Assembly (NCBI GenBank): GCA_036346395.1
Contig: CM070594.1
Coordinates: 33,107,095 to 33,171,094 of the forward strand
Source: Hsuehochloa calcarea
Taxonomy: Eukaryota; Streptophyta; Magnoliopsida; Poales; Poaceae
Length of the DNA stretch: 64,000 nucleotides
Direction: 5' to 3'
Positions 1-9,004 of this stretch are shown in pieces (position 1 is the stretch's first letter; every line of letters begins with the position of its first letter). Below the pieces are notes generated by a model that saw only the letters and a list, made by a program, of their open reading frames with translations, searched no databases and was not told the DNA's origin. The position numbers were made by a program, and so were the translations under genes.

Positions 1-99
1 CAGCGCAAAATTATACGAGACCCGGCTATGCACTCTTCGGCAAACTTCTACAAGAGGATGTTGCAGAAGCGCAACTGGCTTGCGCAGAAAAGGAAATAG
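1..99 (+). pseudogene. C-terminal coding fragment, cut by window edge
   Basis: Frame 1 is open from the first base and ends at TAG 97-99, giving 32 residues rich in Lys and Arg (ending LAQKRK). It stops only 21 bases before the ATG of the GRF zinc-finger gene on the same strand. This may be the tail of an upstream gene, or an N-terminal exon of the same GRF gene knocked out of frame. The sequence continues with an open stretch in another frame across 80-120, which fits the second reading. No domain is recognised. Confidence 0.35.
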
Positions 100-120
100 C
101 TAAAATACCCGGATTTTTCA

Positions 121-499
121 ATGAAAGATGCTCCAGTGCCACCACGTTTGCCAGTCCCGAAGTGTGTGTGTGGTGAACCGGCAGAGATCATTCAGTCCAC
201 ACACCCAGACACGGCCGCCCGGGCGTACTACAGGTGCGGCCACTACATGGTAAGCGTTTCTTTCGCGCGCATCGATTTTCCTCCCAATGTTTAATTCCTT
301 CAATTTTTAACTTCATCCCCACGTAATGCAGCCCGAGATGCGCTGCCACTTCTTCCAATGGATTGACGGCCCCGAGATGTACGACAGGCATTCATCCAGC
401 AGGAGTACATGCTAAACTACTCGGTGCGGGCCGAGAACTTCTCACGGTGGAAACCTTACGTACCAGATGAGGAGGCACCGAAGGACCCCAGTAAACTCC
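121..499 (+). pseudogene. GRF zinc-finger gene, 5' part (split by retrotransposon)
   Basis: Exon 1 (121-249) encodes 43 residues with a C-V-C-G-E-P-A-E-I start and an A-R-A-Y-Y-R-C-G segment. A short intron (GT at 250, AG at 330-331, 82 bp) leads in frame to exon 2, which encodes C-H-F-F-Q-W-I-D-G-P-E. This is the pattern of the GRF zinc finger (CxCG...C...CxFFxW), a nucleic-acid-binding module common in plant transposon-associated proteins. A small indel near 386 shifts the frame. The downstream frame then stays open to 499, where the Sirevirus-like element is inserted. Reading resumes at 11661 after the target duplication. The gene is therefore doubly broken. Its original role is unknown; it could be a transposon-carried accessory gene rather than a host gene. 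Confidence 0.7.
495..499. repeat. Target-site duplication ACTCC, left copy
   Basis: Five bases ACTCC lie directly before the TG of the 5' LTR and recur directly after the CA of the 3' LTR at 11656-11660. A 5-bp duplication is the usual product of Copia integrase, and it fixes both ends of the element. Confidence 0.93.
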
Positions 500-516
500 T
501 GAAAGATCTAGACCCG

Positions 517-1481
517 CCATTATGAGTTAATGGAGTGTTTTGGTGATTAATGACAAATCCAAATATGAGACTAACTCTTTTATCAAGTATTATCTTTGTG
601 TAGTCTCATTTGGATATAAAGGTGAAACACAACGAGGTATGCAATCGACATCTCAATTTTATATATTGTTGCATTTCTCGGATCCAAAATATAGGATTGA
701 ACTCAACCTTAAGTTAAACTTGAATATGTGCATATGACCTTATTACACATTTGTGTATGCACACATTTAGGGGGAGTTTTATCCTATACTTTGTGGTTTC
801 ATTAGTATTGATCCATATTCCATTTTCCACATATACTAAGGATCTTTACGTTGAAACAAAACCTTTGAGTATACAAAACTTGTGTAGTTCGTATATACTC
901 ATGTTATGAGTATATAGAACTTGTGTAGTTCTTGTATACTCATGTTAGAGTATATATAACTTGTGTAGTTTATATATACTCATTTGTTCTCTCATTTATC
1001 TTCATTAAATTTATGAGAATTTAAGTGGTTATCATCAATTACCAAATAGGGAAAGATTGAGGTATCTTGTCCCACCATTATGAGTTAATGGTATGATGTG
1101 GTAATTAATGATGATCACATTGTGGAACTAACATTTTCCATGAGTTGGATATATAGGTTATGTTCCAGGATGATGAAGACTTGGGATGATCATGAGTTGA
1201 TCATCAAGTCAAGAGCTTGGTGTAAAGGATGCATCATGAGTTGATGCTTATCAAGAAGAGATGATCATGGGTTGATCATCAAGACAAGAGAAGACCCATC
1301 ATGTGTTGATGGAGGTCAAGTGAAGGAATGCATCATGTGTTGATGCAAGTGAAGAATCGGGATGAAGAAATCATCATGTGTTGATGATGATCAAGACAAT
1401 ATCCCGAAGTGAAGAAATCATCATAAGTTGATGATTGTCAAAGTCAAGGACCCGGACTTGGAGTGTTGATGTGCGTCATCA
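517..1481 (+). repeat. Hairpin array with five-base loops (5' LTR)
   Basis: Eleven inverted repeats, each with a 5-base spacer of form TNNGT. Examples: CCATTA-TGAGT-TAATGG at 517-533, GATGATCA-TGAGT-TGATCATC at 1185-1205, GCATCA-TGAGT-TGATGC at 1231-1247, CCATCA-TGTGT-TGATGG near 1296, ATCATCA-TAAGT-TGATGAT near 1418, and TTGATG-TGCGT-CATCAA near 1465. Arms differ from one hairpin to the next, but each pairs with its own partner. From 1185 on they are spaced about 30-50 bases apart. Confidence 0.85.
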
Positions 1482-1943
1482 AGCTTCAAGAAGATTCAAG
1501 GCAAAGGTATGACTAGCTAGGGCTAAGGATGTGTTCCTAGTCTTTTACCGGTCTCGGTGTTTGGTTGATAGACCGGATTGCTAGTATAGGTTTGCCGTAC
1601 TATTAAGAGGGATCTTGACTAGTAGTTTGAGTTAGTCATGTGTTGATAGCTCATTATATTTGCTCTAGCTCATCTATGCATGGAGCTATTATTTGCGAAT
1701 GTGTTTTGCAAATAGCCGATGCTCATGCATTCAACCCTTGTAGCATGTGACTTAAGTTTGCAAATGCGTTTTGTAAATGGTGAAAGTCCATGTACCTTTT
1801 TCCTTGTGGTATGATTCCAAAAGTTGGCAAATGTGTTTTGCAACTTGTTGGGAATCTTGCTAATGATCTTTGTTAGCATGGCTTATCAATTAGCAAATGT
1901 GTTTTGCAATTGAAGTTGTTGAAAAAGCCATTTCTGATTTCTG

Positions 1944-2365
1944 TCAGGAAAATCGGAAGTTCCGGCGGCTTAAGTGCGGAAGTTCCGCAGGCCGGACGGT
2001 CCGATTTTCCGCGGCTTGATTTTTCCAGAGAGCGGCCGGTTTGGGGACTTAGCCGATTTCCGAAGTGCGGAAGTTCCGGAGTGTAACGCGCGGAACTTCC
2101 GATTAATCGGTTGCTCCGAAATTCCGCGGTTGGTTTTTTCCAGAGAAGCACCATTTTGGGGACTTAGCCAAAATTCGATGTGCGGTAGTTCCGCTATGTG
2201 TTGAGCGGAACTTCCGAAGAATCGGAACTTCCGATATCTAGTTGGCGGTAGTTCCGGACTAAAAATCAAACGGCTAGTTTCTCGTCTGACATAGCCGTTG
2301 CGGTGCCTTTTCTCTCTCCTGCGGTAGTTCCGGCCTTTGTACGGCGGAACTTCCGATTTCCCTGA
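1944..2365. repeat. CGGAAGTTCCG-type palindrome array (U3)
   Basis: Roughly a dozen copies of CGGAAGTTCCG, CGGAACTTCCG or GCGGTAGTTCCG in both orientations fill the 450 bases upstream of the TATA box. Such repeated palindromes upstream of a promoter suggest binding sites for a dimeric regulator or a structural element. No factor can be named from the sequence. The same array is in the 3' LTR (about 10447-10830). Confidence 0.85.
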
Positions 2366-2410
2366 TTTTTCAGGGGTTTGTCTCCCAACGGCTAGTTTTT
2401 GTGTGTGGGC

Positions 2411-2418
2411 TATATATA
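2411..2418 (+). promoter_or_regulatory. TATA box of 5' LTR
   Basis: TATATATA inside the palindrome GGCTATATATAGCC, just downstream of the palindrome array and upstream of the presumed transcribed leader. The equivalent in the 3' LTR is at 10882-10889. Confidence 0.7.
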
Positions 2419-3187
2419 GCCACCTTGGCCGGCAGTGGGATGTGGCTGGTGCTATTGTTAAGTGATACACTCCTTCTTTGAGCTAAGAGCAAGCCTCTAT
2501 TCTCTTTTGTGCATGTGTTGCACTTGGTGAGATTAGAGAGTAAACCCTAAGTGCATGTGTTGCCTTAGGTAGTGGATTGTGTATCCACGTGAGCGTTGAC
2601 ACTTGATTAGTTCAAGTGAAAGTTCAGATTTGTTACTCTTGGTGTTTGCCGACACCTAGACGGCGTGGAGGCGTCGTGCTCGGTGACCTTCTCAAGAAGC
2701 TTGTGAGAAGGCCCGACGGTTGTGAGTGGTTTGGTGCTCGCCATCTCCGGAGTGGAGGAAGAGCAACCATAGTTGAGCGAGGTGTTGGTTCGGTTTGGAA
2801 CCGGTCCAAGTGTTGGACTTACCTCGGAGGTGTGTGCTCATTTGAGGAGCCGGTCCAACGCGGGTTGGGCTTACCTCAACGTGGATTAGGGGAGACCGGC
2901 AAGTCTCCGACCACCACGGTAAAACATAATCGTGTCATCTAGTTTTTACTTGTGCTTTACTTTGAGCAATTTACATTCTTGCTTTAATTGCTTATATATC
3001 TTGTATGATTGCTCATATTGTATTGTGTTCATATTGTCGGTGCACTTAGTTGAGCCTAGTTGATTTAGGTTTTAATTGAGCAAAACCAATTCGCTATTAG
3101 CTTCCGCATTTATATATTGGTTTAGCGCGAAAGATTTTTAAAACCGCCTATTCACCCCCCTCTAGTCGGCCACCTCGATCTTACAAG

Positions 3188-3203
3188 TGGTATCAGAGCT
3201 TGG
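3188..3203 (+). other. Primer-binding site (initiator tRNA-Met)
   Basis: TGGTATCAGAGCTTGG starts two bases after the LTR end. TGGTATCAGAGC is complementary to the 3' end of plant initiator tRNA-Met, the usual primer of plant Copia elements. Confidence 0.9.
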
Positions 3204-3242
3204 TCTCTCATCTATTAGACTTGACCGTCTAGAGAGTAAAGG

Positions 3243-4631
3243 ATGGCAACTAGAGATTTAGTGCACCTAGGTGAAGCACCTATATTTGATGGCACAAATT
3301 ATGCTCAATGGAAAATCCGCATGTCTTGTTATTTTAGGGCCATGAGTCCAAAAATATAGCGGATTGTAGATGTAGGCTTTTCTCCTCCATTGGATCATTT
3401 TGCTCCAACCATTGAGGAAGAGAAATGCTTACATCTCGACGCTCAAGCTACTAACGCCTTATTTAGTGCTTTGAGCGTAGATATATTTGACAAGGTATGC
3501 AATCTCAAGAACGCTCATGAGATGTGGACATATATTCAAGATCAATATGAATTGTCCACTTCCACTAGTGACGATTGCACACAAGAATGGATGTCGGAAG
3601 AAGAATGCTCAACTTCAAGCTCCGACAACGAAAATGAGGACTCCTCAACTCCCTCCACATCAACTCAATGCTTCATGGCTAAAGGTAATAATGAGGTAAA
3701 TAACGATGAGCCTTCATATGATGAGTTGATGGATATGCTAGAAGAGCTCAATGAATATTTAGGAAAGGAGAAATTAAAATTCAAAGTTTTGAAGAAAGAG
3801 TATGTCTCACTTCAAAATGATTATGATGTTTTAAAGGATGAACATGAAACTCTCCTCCTAAATAATCTAAATAGCTCTAAGGTGGATATAGGCATTGAAT
3901 GTAATTTAATAGATGATTTGCCATGTATAGCTTCTACCTCATGCATTTCATCTAAAGTCAATGTATCCACCTCTTGTGAGGATTTAATTGATATGCCTTG
4001 TAGTTCAAAAGTAGATGCTCCTATTTCCTCCATATCTTGCAATACTAACATTGTAGAGGAAAACAAAGAGCTCAAGGCCCAAGTCAACAAATTGAAGAAT
4101 GACTTGGAAAGAGGCCAAAAAGGGAAGGCCACTCTTGACGATATATTGAGCAAGCAAAGACGCTTGCAAGATAAGAGTGGAATCGGCTTCACTCCTAAGA
4201 AAAAGGAGAATAGCAAGACAAGGCACAATGCAAGACACACGAAGAATGTCAAGTGCCATGGATGCAATGGAAAGGGCCACTTCGCCTCCGTGTGCCCAAA
4301 CAAAGTGAATGACAAGAAATTGTCATCAAAGAAGAGGCAAACCGGCAAGGAGCAAGTAAAGAAGGTAAAAGACGAATACAAACTTCGAACTTGCTACAAT
4401 TGCCGGGAAAAAGGACATATGAGTAAGGATTGTCCCAAAGGTATCACTCCTAAGCCCATTATTTATAATGATCAATATTTGCTTAGGAAGGATATAAATG
4501 GCAATGTGTTTGCTAGAATAGTTAGTTCACATAAAACTAATGCTAGGGCCATTTGGGTGCCCAAATCCATTGTGACTAACATTCGTGGACCCAACCTAGT
4601 TTTGGGTACCAAAATGCGCTTAAATGCTTAA
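3243..4631 (+). pseudogene. gag: Copia gag, in-frame stop and missing capsid core
   Basis: The frame starts at ATG 3243 with a typical Copia gag N-terminus (IFDGTNYAQWKIRM) and is broken by TAG at 3357-3359 (codon 39). It continues in frame to 4631. After MWTYIQDQYE it jumps straight to a Ser/Thr/Asp-rich linker, so most of the UBN2 capsid-like region expected in this family is absent. A coiled-coil-like segment (KELKAQVNKLKNDLE) follows. Two CCHC knuckles come next, from about 4254 (C-x2-C-x4-H-x4-C) and from about 4392 (same spacing). The C-terminus has the IWVPKS segment usual just before protease in Sireviruses, but no protease follows. The nucleic-acid-binding half is intact; the particle-forming half is not. 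Confidence 0.82.
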
Positions 4632-6386
4632 TAGGTACTTGGAGAGGCATTGGAGACTTGGCTTATTCATATAAAGATGGATGTCATCATATATCAAATT
4701 GGAGCCAAGTTTGAGGATAATCGTTTCACATCAAGAACCAATGCCATCTCGGTAACAAGTATTTACATTGAAGTATCTAGCCCCTTATGCCTTGTGTAGG
4801 TTGCATTTCATGAAAATCTTATTAAAAGGGGTGTTCTTGCTCTATGTTCATAATGTTCATTATTATTATCTTGAGCAAGTTGATGTGGCACATTAAGAGG
4901 GAGTGCTAAATCATAGTCATGTATTTCACATCCCTAAGTGTGCCCAAATAAATTAAGTGCTAGTATTGTTTTTCAAAAATAAGCCTTTTAGCCAAAAGTA
5001 AAAAATTTCATAATTATTAGTAATTCTTTAAAAAACTAGTTGCAAAAGGTATACAAATGCTTTTCAAAGATTTACCAAAGGTTTTGGCTTTAGAAAAACC
5101 TATTTTAAGTGAAAATGCATTTCTAGCCAAAATCCTACATTTTAGTATCTTGTTTTTGACATAAACTAGATTTTTGTGTAAAATCTATTCTAAAAAGGAA
5201 TTTGAAAATCTTGCCAAAAGAAAAATCCTAGAGTTGGTTATTCTAAATATTTTTGGTATTCAAAGGATTTTCAAAAGACCAACCTAGAAAAAGATATTTG
5301 ATTTTCAAACTCATCCAAAATACTACTATGACCTAAGTGGTCACTTTCTAGCACTTAAGTGAGTTTTTCCATATGAACCAAAATTCTTCATATGAATATG
5401 TTCATAATGGTATTTATGACTCATACATGAAATTGGATGCTTTAAAATTCATCATTTGCTCAATTTGGATCTTTTGGTAAAATTTCATGAAAATATGATT
5501 CCTTTTGCGAAATCAAAGCTTAATTCATAAAAGTTATTTTTTTTCTTAGATAGACATTAGTCTCTTTAATGCATAATGATCCTGAATGATATTCATTTGA
5601 GTGCAAAACTAGGGATCATTTGCAAAATTGTCAAATTCCAATATCAATCCTTGAAGTGTCAGGATAATCGGAACTTCCGGCCTTCTAGGTGCGGAACTTC
5701 CGTTTTCCGAACGTCCATTGTTAATTTGTGAGCTTCGTTTCAGCTCCTTCCGGCGTCGGGATAATCGGAACCTCCGCCCTCCAGCGGAACTTCGATGTCC
5801 GGAACTTCATTGTTAATCGCGGAACTTCCGCTTCCAGGTGAGAAGCATTTATTGCCTGCGGTTGCTCCGTTTCCTTAACTCCTCCAGCCGACGTTTTTGT
5901 TGTCCCGAGCTCCTCCCCTCTTCTCCAAATACTCCACCGAAACTCTTTGATCCCTCTTCGGTTTCTCTTCAAATCTCAACCGACCAACTGCTTCTCCAGG
6001 GTTCAATTACTCCATTCCTCAAGGTATTTCCAATCCCCTTTGGATCTATGCCTCTCATGAACCCTAGGTTTGAGTTTTTTGGGGAAAATGAAATGTGGAT
6101 GAAATCTGTGGTAGATTCTTGGGCAAACTAGTTTATTCAGTATTGTATGATGTTTATGCATCAATTCCATGGACTCAATCCATCAAAATACTGAATAATC
6201 AAAAAATTTCATTGCCCTAGAGTCGGCCCAGGAAAATCAGAACTTCCGCTGTTGATAGTGCGGAACTTCCGCTAGCGGTAGTTCCGGCGTTAAACTTGCG
6301 GAGCTTCCGATTGTCCTGACAGAACCTGAGAATTTCATCTTCTTTTGATTCAATCTTTGACACTTCATCCATTGTTGTTCTTGAAG
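4632..6386 (+). other. Non-coding spacer between gag and second ORF
   Basis: No pol motif is found. The first kilobase is A/T-rich with no long ORF. From about 5660 to 5835 and again from 6238 to 6312 there are clusters of CGGAACTTCCG-like palindromes, the same motif as in the LTR U3. A 97-codon open stretch (5838-6131) lies between the clusters and contains GTATTT/AG signals that could be splice sites, so it may be an untranslated leader of the second ORF. Function is unproven. Confidence 0.6.
6238..6312. repeat. Internal CGGAACTTCCG cluster upstream of second ORF
   Basis: Several palindrome-type sites (AGAACTTCCGC, GCGGAACTTCCGC, GCGGTAGTTCCGG, GCGGAGCTTCCG) sit within 150 bases of the ATG at 6387. 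They match the LTR U3 array in motif but not in order. They look like a second cis-regulatory block inside the element. Confidence 0.6.
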
Positions 6387-7775
6387 ATGCCTAGGATGAA
6401 GATCTCTGTTCCGAAGCACTATTCAGATTCCGGAGCATCTTCTTCGAGAAATGAGGAAGAATCAGAAAATTCTGGAACAGAAGAAAGTGCCTCAGTTGAA
6501 GGGTCTGAGTCTGATGAGGAATTGGGAGAACCAGAAGAACCTGAGATTGATCTTAAGGCACTCACTGCGGATGACTACACCCTCCTTAGAATGAAAGATC
6601 AATACTCACTTCCAGGAAACAGTGATGACCCTCGTTTTCATACCAAGTTTCAAAGGCAAGTTTATGATCTCTTCTATGGACCAACCAAACCATTTGCTGA
6701 TCACAAGTACATCAATTGGTCCTACCTCAACGGACTTGACAGATATGAGGGTACATACAGGCTCTTTCAGCGAGCCGGGATTCACAACTTTGTGGCTATG
6801 AAATGCAATTATAGTGATGAGATCATCCGTCAGTTCTATGCCACTGTATGCATTCCCCCAGATTTTTCTCAACTCACCTGGATGACAGGGACTGTGAGAT
6901 ATTCTTGCACAAAGCGTGCTTTTGAGCATGCATTAAATATTCAGTCAAGCAAGTATGAGAAAATCTATGATGGAACAGTTCTCCCTCTTTCTGCCTGGAC
7001 TGAATTTTATGACACCACACAGAGATTTATTCCTGGTAAGATAACAGGACTTCTTCCCATCCCCAGCTTGGTAAATAGAATCATTAATCATACTATGTTA
7101 CCAAAAAGCGGGAATTATGATGCCATAAGAGGGCATGTTTGGAATATATTGGAATGCATCATGCATGGGAGAAAGTTTGATGTTGTGGATGTTATCATAA
7201 GAGAGATAGCAGGAACAAAGAATGATCGAGTCAAACGGATAAACTTTGCACCATACATTATGGCTTTGATCATTAAACAAACTGGATATAATGGAGCTAC
7301 ACCTTCAGCACATAAAGCTTATAAACCAAGAGAAGGTCCTCCTATTCCTGCAAATCTTAGGCGTGCTCCAGCAGAAGAACCTGAAGCTGCACCTCCTGCT
7401 GCTGCTGCTGCTTCTGCTCCTCCACAAGGTATAGCCACTATGGATCAGATTTATGCTACCTTGTTGGAGATAAGGGCATCTCAGGATACTTTCCAGGCAG
7501 TGACCACCTCTAGACTGGATGCACTTGAGGTAGCCACCTTTTCCAGACTGGATGCTTTCCAGGCAGCGACCACCTCCAGACTCGACGCCCACTCGGCCAG
7601 CCTCGACGCGCTTTCAGCCAGATTCGCCGAACAGTTTCCTCCACCTGTTCATTATGGACGGCGTCGCTTTCGCTCTCCTCCTGGTGGTCCTCCTGCTGTT
7701 CCTCCTGGTGGTCATCCTGTTGCTCCTGCTGCTCCTCCAGTCGATCATCCTGAAGACCCTCCTGTTGAGCAGTAG
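6387..7775 (+). CDS. Second ORF: retroelement accessory protein, unknown function
   Basis: A 462-residue ORF, uninterrupted; ATG 6387 is preferred over an upstream in-frame ATG at 6345. Residues 10-60 are Ser/Glu-rich and acidic. A globular region of about 250 residues contains FQRQVYDLFYGP, YINWSYLNGL, IIRQFYATV and FAPYIMALI. Its arrangement resembles the 'putative plant transposon protein' family found as extra ORFs in several plant LTR elements; this is judged from pattern only. An Ala/Pro linker is followed by a run of TTSRLDA-type repeats likely to form a coiled coil, then a Pro-rich tail with an RRRFR patch. It sits where Sireviruses may carry an env-like or accessory ORF. It has no signal peptide or membrane segment. 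It is the only fully open frame in the element, which suggests recent constraint. It has no polymerase, integrase or protease motif. Confidence 0.72.
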   Translation: MPRMKISVPKHYSDSGASSSRNEEESENSGTEESASVEGSESDEELGEPEEPEIDLKALTADDYTLLRMKDQYSLPGNSDDPRFHTKFQRQVYDLFYGPTKPFADHKYINWSYLNGLDRYEGTYRLFQRAGIHNFVAMKCNYSDEIIRQFYATVCIPPDFSQLTWMTGTVRYSCTKRAFEHALNIQSSKYEKIYDGTVLPLSAWTEFYDTTQRFIPGKITGLLPIPSLVNRIINHTMLPKSGNYDAIRGHVWNILECIMHGRKFDVVDVIIREIAGTKNDRVKRINFAPYIMALIIKQTGYNGATPSAHKAYKPREGPPIPANLRRAPAEEPEAAPPAAAAASAPPQGIATMDQIYATLLEIRASQDTFQAVTTSRLDALEVATFSRLDAFQAATTSRLDAHSASLDALSARFAEQFPPPVHYGRRRFRSPPGGPPAVPPGGHPVAPAAPPVDHPEDPPVEQ

Positions 7776-9004
7776 CCATTTATTCTATTTAGGTCATTAG
7801 ACCTTGTATGCAAAAATTGTAATAACCTTTATGACTACTTGGTTGTAATGACTCTCATTTTGGCTATGCTATCTTTTGCTACTCTGTGTGAGAACATGTT
7901 TTTTATGCCATGATTTATGTTTGCATGAGATATGAATGAGATGTGTTTATGAATGAATATATTTGTGGTTGTTTATATCTTCTTGTCTCCTGTCGTGGAT
8001 GTCCATTTTTACAAGAGAAATTCTGTCAAATTTTCAATGAAAATCTCTCTTTGCTCAAAAGCTGAAATTTCAGATTTGTGCATGGTTTTGAGCAGATTTG
8101 TGAATTTTGTATCTTTAAATGGGTTCACAATTAGAGGAAGCTATAATAATGAACTTTGATCCTCTATAGTGGTTCTATGTTGACAAAATTTCTCAAATTT
8201 ATTGGAACCATTTTACCCATTTTCTCAGCTGACTTGTGAGGCTCAAATGAATTGTCAAAATCTGAAAATCCTGAATTTTTCAGTTTTATGAAACTTTGTG
8301 ATTTTCATATCTTTAAATTGGTTGACATTTGGTTAAGCCTCCCAAAATGAAAATTGTGTGTATATGCCAGCACTAGCTCCATGATTAATTTCATATTTTT
8401 CTGAGCTTGCTTCCACATATTTTCAGTATTGGCCATCTTTGATCTTCTCGTTTTGGAATTTGAAAATATTCTTGAGAAGACTTCAAAGTAGGAGGTTAGT
8501 TGAATATGTTTCAACTATCATTTCAAGTGGTTCTCAATGTTTTGATTTAAAATGGGAGAATGTTATGATCAATAGGTTTGTAACCTATCCTTGTTTCTCC
8601 TCTCACATCTTGAGAACAAAATTTCCCCCCTTGGTCATATAAGTTCATCTCATACTTTTTGTGACCTACCTCTTTGTTTTTGCAAGTGGTATTGATTTGC
8701 AAATACTCCTTTTGGCTAAGATTTGTCTTGTGTTTTTGGGTGATTTATGCCAAAAGGGGGAGAATGTTTATCAATATTCATTTGGATGTTTGATTTGTTT
8801 AGACATGCCAAAAGAGGGAAAATGCATGCATTAGATGTATAAGGGGGAGAATGTTTTCACATGCATTTTGTTTAATGCTTTATGTTTCACCTCGTATGAT
8901 GCATAGACATAGTTCATTAGTTTAAATTCTTATCTTATGTCTATGAATATCCAAATGTTGTTATTGATAATGGATTTGTCATCAATCACCAAAAAGGGGG
9001 AGAT
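7776..9004 (+). other. 3' untranslated region with repeated polypurine tracts
   Basis: About 1.2 kb without credible ORFs. Purine tracts of the form AAGGGGGAGAATG occur near 8754 and 8840, a weaker one near 8811, and the functional-looking tract AAAAAGGGGGAGAT directly abuts the 3' LTR. Repeated polypurine tracts before the 3' LTR are a known Sirevirus trait. Confidence 0.7.
8991..9004 (+). other. Polypurine tract
   Basis: AAAAAGGGGGAGAT lies immediately 5' of the TG of the 3' LTR. This is the expected plus-strand primer site. Confidence 0.85.

Larger units (their letters stand above)
500..3185 (+). repeat. 5' LTR of Sirevirus-like element
   Basis: 2,686 bp, TG at 500-501 and CA at 3184-3185. 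Three zones are visible. The first, about 517-1481, holds eleven small hairpins that all have five-base loops. The second, about 1944-2365, holds roughly a dozen copies of CGGAAGTTCCG-like palindromes. The third has the TATA box (2411-2418) and a transcribed leader with conserved short repeats (GTGCATGTGTTGC twice). The ORF-like stretch at 2616-2942 recurs in the 3' LTR but lies in R/U5 and has no recognisable domain, so it is not called as a gene. The LTR is nearly identical to the 3' copy apart from many one- and two-base losses in the latter. Confidence 0.92.

Noticed and set aside
1185..1481. Regularly spaced short repeats that might be taken for a CRISPR array
   Set aside because: The repeats are inverted repeats with differing arms, lie inside an LTR, recur in the second LTR, and the DNA is a plant nuclear sequence.
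2616..2942. 108-codon ORF repeated at 11085-11411
   Set aside because: Duplicated only because it lies in the two LTRs (R/U5 region). It has no recognised domain and no evidence of translation.
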